Of a DNA stretch of 64,000 nt, positions 55,772-64,000 are shown piece by piece. The notes under the pieces are model-generated. The model was not told where the DNA came from, searched no databases, and saw only the letters and a list, made by a program, of their open reading frames with translations. The DNA comes from Talpa occidentalis (Eukaryota; Chordata; Mammalia; Eulipotyphla; Talpidae), in contig NW_023605194.1 of the NCBI RefSeq assembly GCF_014898055.3, forward strand, positions 63,613,361-63,677,360, in the 5' to 3' direction. The translations under genes were made by a program, and so were the position numbers. The number at the start of each line of letters is the position of its first letter. Position 1 is the first letter of the stretch.

Positions 55772-56720
55772 GACTTGTCTTTATTTTGTTCAGTTTAGAG
55801 AAGCCCCACGTTGGAGCCATCAAAGGCCACTTTTTCTCTGGTTCTACCCTCTGCCACTTACAGGTGGAAATGAGAATCACCACCAGTACTTCCATACAGT
55901 TCTGGGTATGCAGCTTTGGAATTATATCTGTCCGTGCATTTATAAGAAAGTATTGTTCAGCCACACCCTTGGACTTCCCTCACAGCATACACCTAAGAAT
56001 GAATCTCCTAATATTAGCACATTTTGAATCTGGGTAGGCTGAGAATTTTCCAAATCATTAAGTGTTCCTTTTTATATCAGTTCTTTCCTCAATTTATCTA
56101 CTATTACATTTTACAATAAACAGCAAGAAAGAAAAAGAACAAGTTGTAACTTCCACACTGCTTAGAAATCTCAGCTAAATGGTCTAAATCATTGCTAACA
56201 ATTTCTGTTTTGTACACACTATGAAACACAATTCAGCCAAGTTTCCTGACGCTAACAAGGAATGCCTTTCCTCCAGTTCCAAATGTTCCTCATTTCCTCC
56301 TGAACCTTCACCGCAAGTGTCGTTAATGTTCGTTTTTCCACACACATTCTGTTTATGAAAATATATGTATTTTCTGAGATGACACAGGTTTTCTCTACCC
56401 AAGCCCTCACAGGCAGAATCTTTAACATTCAGATTTTTACTGTCTGTTCAAATCACTCTTGGATTGTTCTATCATGCTTCTCACAATTCTGCCAACTTAA
56501 CTGTTATCCTTCTAGTCACTTCTACTTTTTTAGGTATTTGTTACAGCAACTTCCTAGTGCCAAGATCTGCATTAGCTTGTTGTGGCTGCTATAACAAAAT
56601 GACATAGAGTTGGTGCCTTAAAACAATAGAAAGTTATATAACAGGAATTTATTCTCTAGAGCAGCTCCACAAAAGTCTTTGTGCTGCTGTTCTGGAAATT
56701 GAACTCTATCTAGTTTATTT

Positions 56721-57145
56721 AGTTTTGTTTCCCCTTTCATCTTTTCCTGCCATTCTTTTGCATTAATCAAGCATTTGTTATGATTCCATTTTATCTCCGT
56801 AGGTTCATTAACTGTAACTATTTTGTTATTTCATTGTTTCAAGGCTTATAGTATGTCTTTGAGTAGTCACAGTGTTACAGGACTGTGCCAGGCACATTCC
56901 AGAACCCTCAAACCTGCCCGCTCTAAATACATTCTCCCATCCGCTGCACCAAGACAAAATACATAAGACCTTTAATGGAAAGGAACTTTAATATAATTAG
57001 TGTGCAACAAAGAAAGGGGAAGAATAAAGTTTCAAAATCAAGCACCTAAAGTTACCCTTCCCCTCATAGATAAATGTCCAGCCAAGCAGGGTTGGCCCAA
57101 AGCAAGGCCACAGAGACCAAAAAGCCCAAAAACCACAATTCGTTT
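56721..57145. other. no gene seen
   Basis: Unique-looking DNA. The region around 56880-57140 has an LTR-like feel in reverse orientation ('gacctttaatggaaaggaac') and continues after the SINE to about 57540, but no ends are visible. Confidence 0.35.
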
Positions 57146-57408
57146 TTTTTCTAAAGATTTATTTATGCATACAAGAACTGGGGTACAGGCCAGAGGTCTG
57201 GAGGGTGAGAGGACTCACCAAAGACAGAGTGGGGAACAGAACAGGCAGATTGACCAAAATACACTGCTAAGGGGAACAGCGGATGAGACAGGAAAGGTCT
57301 GCTGAGCCACGTGGGTAGCTCCCTGGCCGGGGATGGAGCTTGTGGTACAGTGCCTGCAGACAGCTTCACAGTGCTGAGTCTTAACTCCTTGCACCACCAA
57401 GGAGGTCC
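57146..57408 (-). mobile_element. tRNA-derived SINE, older subtype
   Basis: A-tail complement 'ctaaagatttatttatgcatac', older-subtype body, and a head ending 'caccaccaaggaggtcc'. Flanking duplication is weak ('accacaattcg' versus 'ccccaatcctg'). Confidence 0.88.
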
Positions 57409-57839
57409 CCAATCCTGCTAAAATTCTAAGGCACCTTCTGATGGGGACCGATAGAAAAAGGACAGAAGGGGCCCAGCACATTTGGGACAAAGGGAACAAA
57501 ATCAAGGTAAAAGCTGCCATTGTTAACCTTCCCACAAGTCTCTCACCCACATCTGTTTCAACCAGCCCAGGACGGAGAAACAAGTGCTGCTTCTTCACAT
57601 GTCCCTCCGCTCCAAGTGCCTCCTTCAGGTCTCCTCCTTGCTCTCCATCCTGCTTTCATCCCTTCCTTCCTCTTGGGAGGGGCAGGAAACTAGAACTTCC
57701 CCCTTTCCTGGGGATCACCCTGTTCCCACAGTTCGACCATCAAGTGATATTGAAGGTAGTGAAATCATACCACTTCAACATGGTGTGAGATCCAGGATAG
57801 CATAGGTCGTCTTTATGTGATATGTCATTTTTCTCTCTG
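57409..57839. other. no gene seen
   Basis: Possible LTR debris (see 56721-57145) and a pyrimidine-rich stretch. Open frames are unrecognised. Confidence 0.35.
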
Positions 57840-58310
57840 GTTATATGGTGTTCTATTGAATATTGATTTTTGAGTGATTATGATATTCCTTAGTGTCAGT
57901 GTCATTTTCTTCACAGTGCTTGTGCTTGTGTTGGTTGTACATCTTGGTATTGTGAGTTAAAGTTTTCATCGATTTTGGAAAATTTTCAACTATTATTTCT
58001 TCAATTTTTTTAAATCTCCCACTCCTTTAGAGACTATAACTACACATTTGTTAGGCTGTTTGACATTGTCTTTCAGTTCATTAATGCTCTTTTCACTTAT
58101 TCTTGATTCTCTTTGTGCTTCATTTTGGGTCTCCCTGTTGCTGTCTTCAAATTCATTAATCTCTTCTTCTGCAATGTCTGATTTGCCATTCATCCCATTC
58201 AGTGCATTTTTCATCTCTAGACATTGTAGTATTCATCTCCAGAAATGGTTTTTGGATACATCTTATTTCTTCCATCTACTTTATTTTTAACTTTTTGTTT
58301 AAAAAATTAT
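57840..58310 (-). mobile_element. old L1/HAL1 ORF1 fragment
   Basis: A 73-codon minus-strand frame (57993-58214) reads as a charged coiled coil containing INEFEDSNRETQNEAQ and INELKDNVKQPN. This fits the N-terminal coiled-coil half of L1/HAL1 ORF1. The surrounding sequence is similarly decayed. Confidence 0.55.
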
Positions 58311-59604
58311 AGATTCATAGGTAGTTGCAAAAAACAAATAGGGAGGTAGAATTACAGTCAATGACTAGAGGCCATACGAAGCACATTTTAGCTCAAGCAA
58401 AGGAGATTGTTTCAGTTAGAGAAACCTCAGGAAGGAATGAGCTGTCTACAACGTGATGAGTTCTGCTAAATAAGGATTCTAGCAGAGACCAGATGCCTGA
58501 TTATCAAAACAGCTATTGTTCAATTCGTGTATTTAAATAGGATCCCTAAATGAAGGGACCCCCTAAGGGATTTACAGATATGCTCACCAGGTCATGATAC
58601 TGCCAAAGGAATCATAGGAAATGTAGAAGCAGGTCTCAGGGAGGCAGAGCAGAGCCTTGCTCCTTCTCTGTCTCTCAGATCTCACTCTGCTCAGATCACA
58701 AGAATGAATTCCCCTCCCATGGTGAATCTGGGGCAGGTGTGCAGCCTCATGGATCCTGCATCTCCTAATTAGACTCTGGGTAACTCTATCACTCACTGTT
58801 ATTTATAATATGGGAAACACTTGTGGGGTTCATGGACCGTGAAGGCGAATGGGTTGTGTGTGTGGTGCTGTGCAGTGCCATGATGCCAGGACAGCAGCCA
58901 AGCAGATGAACACATCAGGGGGCTGCACCCTCATCCCTTCTTACTGTGACCAAGGAGATCAGTAGACTCTGTGTGGGGCAGACAAGGGGTGTAGAGGCTG
59001 GGAGCCTTACTGACCCTGACCTGGGGCAGGTGCATCAACACCCACAGCTACTCCATGTCTAATTCCAACAATGGGAAGACAAACTGCAGGGTCTGTGCTG
59101 GGGAACCTTGACAGGCTCCAGAACTTACTACAGCATGGCCTCATCATCACCCTCCACCTCCAGGATGGTAGCCAGTGCCAAAGCACTCAGGCTCTAAGGC
59201 AACTCACAAGAGTTTGCTGAGATACTGAGGTGTGGCTCCAAGTACACCTCTCCACTCTCCACAGCTGGCTGACCCAAAACAGCAGCCCAGGGGAGTGTAG
59301 GAGAGACAGGAGCAATAGTGATGTGGTTTTGTGCAACAGGGGGTCTGTTGCTCATCTGGTCCTTACAACTTCATGAGATGAGACAGGCTGAGGGAGGATG
59401 CTGGCAGGACTCGTCATGTGGCTTGAGACCATTCAACCGTGAGACCCTGGGGAGCCATGTGATCTCTTCCCCTCCTCTGCCTGGCTGGGATTCACATCAG
59501 GACTTTGGACTCTGAATCTAGTGCTCTGGGTCATTGCACCATGGAGAAGTGATTCTCAGAGTAGGGTCCCCCAAGCACATCACCTGAGAGCTGGTTAAAA
59601 ATGC
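58311..59604. other. unique DNA, no gene recognised
   Basis: A stretch near 58850-59300 reads like eroded coding sequence in places ('gaccaaggagatcagtagac', 'gtcagcaccg'-like words), but no protein family could be identified. Confidence 0.35.
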
Positions 59605-59810
59605 AAATTCAATAATAATAAAGTAAAAATCAAAATCAACAAGCAACTGTAAACCAGAGACACACTACGGGGGGCACGGGGAGGAGGAAGGCGGGTCAAA
59701 ATAAGGGGGTGGGAATTGTATGGGGACTATAACCAAGATGAAAATGCATACATTTTGCAAAAATGAAAAATGATGTAAAAAATATATAAAATTAAATAAA
59801 ATTAAAACAA
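59605..59810 (+). mobile_element. truncated L1 3' end
   Basis: Reverse complement of the 3' UTR of the 34-kb and 48-kb L1s: 'aacaagcaactgtaaaccagagacacac', 'gggtcaaaataagggggtggg', and an A/T-rich tail ending in 'ataaaattaaaac'. About 200 bp, a short 5'-truncated insertion on the plus strand. Confidence 0.85.
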
Positions 59811-59999
59811 TACAAATCCAGGGGCTCCAACCCAGACCTACTGATCCAGAACTCCAGGATTGGGGCTCAACTATCTGTATTTAGCAAACCTTCCAGGGAT
59901 GCTATAGTTTGTTACCCAAAGCCTTAAATTAACTGCATGGTTGGAGAGTGATTTACTCAGGTGTAGATTAAGAGCAGAGCGGGCAGTTTAATTGTTGAT

Positions 60000-60300
60000 T
60001 CAGGCAAATGGAAAAAGATTTTGGAGCCTTTGGTAGATTTGCCAGGCCTTTAATGCGGAAGCAGGGAACCAGGCACACAGGCACGCCAGCAGGTAGGGAG
60101 GCAGGCAGGCAGGGGCCAGGAGGCTGGAAGCAACCAAGCCTCTCAAGGTCCCAAGCCTGGGGTCTCTGCCCTCACTCTTTCTCCTCTCGTGTTCTCTCTC
60201 CATCACGCTCTCTTGGCCCAGGCATCCCACACTTACAGCTATGCACAGCCCATACTCTCCAGATTCCTGACCCGCGTGTCCTTAATAATAGGCACGTGCA
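60000..60300 (-). mobile_element. LTR-like family, copy C
   Basis: 'ttggtagatttgccaggcctttaatgc' and 'gggaaccaggcacacaggcac' match the reverse complement of the 3' half of the element at 32972-33514. The PPT/U5 side is at 60000 and the opposite end is near 60300. Confidence 0.55.
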
Positions 60301-60504
60301 CCCCGTGTTTACATCTCTTGTCCTCCAGAGTCCGTGTGTGCCCTGTGCTCACACTTCCAATGCTTTTTGCACCAACACAGTATCATGCGTGGGCAATGAA
60401 ACCTGGGAGGAAAGAAAGGCCACAGGTGGCAGACATAGCGGCGAGTGGTGGGCAACAAAGAGCCTGGGCCAGTCCGTTTTCCCTGCATCAGGTAATGACT
60501 CGAC

Positions 60505-60875
60505 AGCTACTATTTATAAGAACCTATCTGTTCGGCAACCACCCCAGGCAGGGTAGGTTCATGGTCGGTTCAGGCAGCTTGAAAGAGAATCTTGGAGCCC
60601 ATGGCATCATCCCCACAGGTTAGGGGAAAGCAAGCCAGCAGGGAGACAGCAACTTGGGCCGCCCTGGGAAACCCTATACGCTCTTTCCTCTCTCAGCTGT
60701 TCGCTGACACTCTGCATTGTACTCTGCCACACCGTCCTCTGCCACCCTGTCCTCAGTCTCTCGGCTCAGGTGCGCACGCGCACACCACGCCCCGGATGCC
60801 GCCATCAGGCACCCGTGTAAGGCCACAGGGGTCCATCACAGATGCTAATGGCGGGAGGGCGGAATACCCTGATCA
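60505..60875 (-). mobile_element. LTR-like family, copy A
   Basis: The reverse complement matches copy A' (62018-62430). Shared words (plus strand): 'gtaggttcat…ggttcaggcagctt(g/a)aaagagaa(t/c)cttggagccc' and 'agcaagccagcagggagacagcaacttggg'. It also shares 'ctctcggctcaggtg' with the family. Confidence 0.6.
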
Positions 60876-60884
60876 CGTTGTAGA

Positions 60885-61312
60885 GGCAGCAATGACACAG
60901 GGCAGGTTTTCTATGATCCCATGCAGACCGGGTAAAGGAGGCGCCCTCAGTGGCTTTTGCAGGCTTTTTATTTAGATTTACCAGGTACACGGCAGGCAGG
61001 GGTGCTGGGGGGACGGGAGGCTGGTATGCCTCCCTGCCCCCAGCAAGTCTTCACTCTTTCTGGGCTCTCCAGTCTTCTCTCTCCCTCTCTCTCTCTCTGC
61101 TTTTCTGCTTCTGCTGGCTTCCCCATGACGCCACCCTTAAAAGCCCAGTCTTAGCCCAAGTGAATTCCATTTACCTATGCCTATACCCTACTCCAGGTGC
61201 CCGCCATCAGGCATGCATTCAGGACCGCAGGTTTCCATCATCTATCCTAATGGCAGGAGGGCAGAAAAACCTGATATTTTTTCCTTACCCTACACACGTC
61301 CATTTACCCCAC
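60885..61312 (-). mobile_element. LTR-like family, copy B
   Basis: Inverted and closely similar to copy B' (61471-61875): 'ccatcaggcatgcattcaggaccgca', 'aaaagcccagtcttagccc', 'ggtgcccgccatcagg', 'ggcaggcaggggtgctgggg'. It contains a CT-rich patch (61075-61105). The end 'ccttaccctacac' mirrors the 'tgtagggtaagg' start of B'. Confidence 0.7.
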
Positions 61313-61344
61313 ACTACCAGACACCACTCATTTCCTATACACTG

Positions 61345-61465
61345 TCTATTTGATCTTCACATACCCTAAGCAGTTGGCGGTATTGTCCCTTTTCACAGAT
61401 GAAGAAGCCAATGCTCAGATCTGTAAATGACCTGCCCAAGGTCACACACAGGCCAAGGTCAGTGC
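61345..61465 (-). repeat. MIR relic between inverted LTR copies
   Basis: 'cagatgaagaagccaatgctcagatctg' and 'gacctgcccaaggtcacacacagg' are the reverse MIR pattern. It forms the centre of the inverted LTR cluster. Confidence 0.6.
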
Positions 61466-61470
61466 CACAG

Positions 61471-61875
61471 TGTAGGGTAAGGTAAAAGTGTCAGGCTTTT
61501 CTGCCCTCCTGCCATCAGGATAGATGATGGATCCTTGCGGTCCTGAATGCATGCCTGATGGCGGGCACCTGGAATAGGGTGTGGGCATAGGTAGATGGGA
61601 TTCACCTGGGCTGAGACTGGGCTTTTAAGGGCGGCGTCACGGGGACGCCAGCAGAAGCTGAGAGAGAGAGAACCAGGAGAGAGAGAGCAGAGAAGCAGAG
61701 ACCACCAGAGAATGCCGGAGAGCCCAGATAGAGTGAAGACTTGCTGAAGACAGGCCTCCCAGGCCCCCAGCACCCCTGCCTGCCGTGTACCCAGTAAATC
61801 CCAGTAAAAGCCTACAAAAGCCACTGAGGGCTCCAGGACTCCTCCTTTACCTGGTCAGCTGCATCAGAAAACCGG
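61471..61875 (+). mobile_element. LTR-like family, copy B'
   Basis: Starts 'tgtagggtaaggtaaaagtg'. It contains 'gcttttaagggcgg' (TATA-like) and a GA-rich patch (61660-61700), with 'ccagtaaatcccagtaaaagcc' toward the end and 'ctcctttacctgg' near the 3' limit. It is the near-mirror of copy B. Confidence 0.7.
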
Positions 61876-62017
61876 CACTGTGTCCTTCCTGTCCTTACGC
61901 ACAGTTAAACCTAGGTGGTGCTCCTCTATAGGCCATGCCCCTCTCATCCCTGCCTCTACCACCCTGGGCTCCAGAGACACTCGGGACTGGGTGGAGAGCA
62001 GGGGAGTACATGGAGGG

Positions 62018-62430
62018 TGTAGGGTAAACGAAGATTGCTCAGGCTTTTGAACCGTTGGCCTGTGGCTATCATCTGCAGCCTTGAATGCAGGAGGTACTCG
62101 GGAGCATGGGCTGGGGGCATGAATGCCTGATGGTGGATACCTGGAGTATGGTGTGGGCATGTGTAAGTGGGCACACCTGAGCCGAGAGACAGAGCATATA
62201 AGGATGGCAGAGGATCATGTGCAGAGTGCAGGGGAGAGTGGCAGAGAATGGATATGAGGAGAAAGAGGGTATGAGGATTCACAGGGGAGCCCAAGTTGCT
62301 GTGTCCCTGCTGGCTTGTTCTCCTAACCTATGGGGATGTTGTCAAGGGCTCCAAGGTTCTCTTTTAAGCTGCCTGAACCAATGATGAACCTACCTGGCTT
62401 GGGATGGTTGCAGAACAGGGCCCTTAGAAA
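62018..62430 (+). mobile_element. LTR-like family, copy A'
   Basis: Starts 'tgtagggtaaacg' and contains 'ggtatgaggattcacagggg', 'cacacctgagccgagagacagagcatataagg' (a TATA-like CATATAAGG at about 62195) and 'gctgcctgaacc'. Related to copies A, B and the 33-kb LTR. Confidence 0.7.
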
Positions 62431-64000
62431 ACTCACAAGTTGGTTCACGAGAAGGCAGTGTCCACCCCAGGTACACTCCCACCTGTCTATGGGACCAGAC
62501 AGAAGGGTCTGGATGTGTGCTTGGATGCTCCAAAAGGCCAAAGAAGGAAGAAGAGATTCAGAGGAATGGCCGACTAGCTAGACTTCAGACAGAGCCTGGA
62601 TAAGGCAGGTGAGGGGGGCCTTTCTTCATATGAGTGGTGGACCATATTTAAGGAGACCACAAGGGAGGAAGAGAAGGGCAGGGGAGTGAGCTCCTCCCTT
62701 GAGTAATCTGTTCAGGGTGATGCATGTGCAGAGTAGGGGTGCAGGTGTTTGGAGAAAATATGTGCTCAAAGAGTCCCTGATCTTGTTTGTCCACCACCGG
62801 ACATGCAACCGAATGGTCAAGTGCCCCACTGGCATGGGGCAGGTCCCTGGGGACCCTCTGCCCAAAAGTGCTTGGTTTAAGTGTTCTAGAGCTGATCCAG
62901 TCATCTGGTGTCAACCCCACTTTCCCTGCAGCTCTCCCTGTGCCCCTGCGCCCGTCAGCAGGGACTTCCATTGAGCTTTGATGCATCGGTCCCTTTCTCC
63001 TGTCCTACTGCCCACACTCATGTCTCTGGCCTGTGAAGTCACATCCAGTTCAGCTTTGTGGGTCTTCTCCCATTGCTCTCAATGGGTGACGAAACCCTTC
63101 CACAGGTTTCCATTTGCCTGGCATGCCGTTGCCACAATTCCCCTGATGCAGGACTCAGGAGGCCTCTGGCTTTCTGTGGGAGTTGGGGTTGGTGGGACCT
63201 GGCAGTGCTGGATGGATAATTCCAGCTCAACAGCACTGGAGGGAAACAAACAAGCCAGCCTGCTGTCTCCAAGAAACCAGTCACAGCTTGGGATGGCCCA
63301 AGCAGGAGGCATCCCTGGGCAACCGCAGAGGGGATATTTTTAGGCCCTGTTGTGTTTTTCATTGGAAAATATTTTTAGACCAAATTCATCCTGAGTGGCA
63401 ACATGTTGCTTCCAAGTAATTATGCAATTAATCAGCAGGGCTGGGATGATGTGGGTGTGAGGAGCATGCAACGCCACTCTACCAACTGGGACGCAGGGAG
63501 GAAAGCCATGGCCACCGAGAGCAGAGGCCACGCTGAGATTGAGGAGCTTGCCACTTCCCTCCCCAGACCATCCCAACCCTGCAGGCAAACCCACACCCTA
63601 GCCTGGGGCTGGAGCTGCTTCCCTTCGCTGCAGATCCTCCTGAGAGGGAGAGATAAGTGTAGGGGTAAAGAGAGCAGTCCTCCTGTGGCGCGTGGGACTC
63701 TCAGTCAAGGTGGGGCCTGCAGAAGTCCAAGTCTGGGAGCCAGCTTGCTCAGTGACTCCACGGCACCCACTGTAGGAGTGCAGTTATGCCAGACACCCAC
63801 TGGGAGACTGGGGCCACGCACCCCTGGGCTCCTAGCACACCCATACTCGGGGCTGCTGGCTGTTGCCAGTTCACACTGACTCTCAGGTCAGGGCATCTCA
63901 AAGTCACCCCTTGCTGAGCCAATGTTTGCGTGGGTAGAAACTGCATGTCTGAGCCTCAGAATAAGTGGTGCAGCCTCCTCACCCCGGTACTTTCCTCCAG
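62431..64000. other. unique DNA, no gene recognised
   Basis: Several open frames overlap on both strands; none is recognisable. Composition is GC-rich except for an AT-rich island at 63345-63470. Confidence 0.4.
63345..63470. promoter_or_regulatory. possible conserved non-coding element
   Basis: An AT-rich, non-repeat island in GC-rich DNA contains 'ttggaaaatatttttagacc' and paired homeodomain-like cores ('agtaattatgcaattaatcagc'). The call is inferred from composition only. Confidence 0.25.

Larger units (their letters stand above)
52885..56720 (-). mobile_element. MaLR retrotransposon remnant (LTR-internal-LTR), much interrupted
   Basis: The 3' LTR is at 52885-53290, starting in plus-strand view with 'gctgctacaacaaattaccataaacttggtgg'. 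The internal region follows: 'ctcaaaagttccaaatctcatcatc' at 53390, 'gagaattttccaaatcattaag' at 56041, 'ggtatttgttacagcaacttcctagtgcc' at 56535. It ends in the start of the 5' LTR at about 56566 ('gcattagcttgttgtggctgctataac'), truncated near 56720. This is the reverse complement of a THE1/MST/MLT-type element. MaLRs encode no proteins. Insertions inside: SINEs at 54125, 54945 and 55508, and an ERV-type LTR near 54659-55300. Confidence 0.85.

Noticed and set aside
58850..59300. Possible decayed coding pseudogene
   Set aside because: Some coding-like words were seen but no protein family could be followed for more than a few residues.
60008..60556. 182-codon plus-strand open frame
   Set aside because: It runs through LTR-like repeat copies C and A in the antisense direction, with low-complexity Arg/Gly/Ser composition and no recognisable family.

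Overview
The window is nuclear DNA from a placental mammal. It has no prokaryotic gene organisation. It is dense with L1 LINEs, tRNA-derived SINEs, MaLR and retrovirus-type LTRs, MIR and L2 relics, and processed pseudogenes of mammalian ribosomal proteins (RPS3A, RPS7). The 14 recognisable SINE copies share one tRNA-like head (A box near TGGCGCAGCGGTTGAGC, B box near GGTTCGATCCC) and a tail with AATAAA followed by TCTTT. They are not primate Alu, rodent B1/B2, carnivore CAN-SINE, equid ERE, pig PRE-1 or ruminant/cetacean elements as I know them. A laurasiatherian is likely, and a horseshoe- or leaf-nosed bat is my best guess, but I could not test this. I found no intact protein-coding gene; the window looks intergenic or deeply intronic.

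Layout. 1-9 kb: mostly unique DNA with MIR/L2 relics, two SINEs, an LTR (3.8-4.8 kb), a likely conserved non-coding element with an RFX-type X-box near 7.65 kb, and an LTR at 8.6-9.1 kb. 9-21 kb: old L1 pieces, unique DNA, and a weak two-exon candidate near 15.8-16.4 kb. 21.4-24.6 kb: an RPS3A retropseudogene on the minus strand split by three later insertions (a SINE, a 1.29-kb LTR and an RPS7 retropseudogene), each bounded by duplicated target sequence. 25-31 kb: unique DNA, more LTRs, a 63-nt near-perfect hairpin at 28.14 kb and a second copy of the 8.6-kb LTR family. 32-40 kb: an old plus-strand L1 interrupted by a 543-bp LTR, a truncated SINE and a 4.1-kb younger minus-strand L1 with a 19-bp target-site duplication. 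40-46 kb: L1 tails and a GC-richer unique stretch without a recognisable gene. 46-52.7 kb: a MaLR LTR, then an old minus-strand L1 invaded by two SINEs and by a second younger L1 whose 5' UTR carries tandem monomer-like repeats. 52.9-56.7 kb: a minus-strand MaLR element (LTR-internal-LTR) that has accumulated an ERV-type LTR and three SINEs. 57-64 kb: a SINE, L1/HAL1 debris, five copies of one LTR-like family arranged in opposing orientations around a MIR (60.0-62.4 kb), and unique DNA.

The window therefore records successive retrotransposition. L1-type machinery is the expected source of the SINEs and retropseudogenes, because their flanking duplications and A-rich tails are visible. All L1 reading frames seen here are broken by stops or frameshifts. 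I did not find an undescribed functional system. The items most worth checking are the triple-nested RPS3A locus, the monomer-bearing L1 5' UTR, the inverted LTR cluster, the 28.14-kb hairpin and the X-box element. Family names are from recognition only; no alignment or database search was run.
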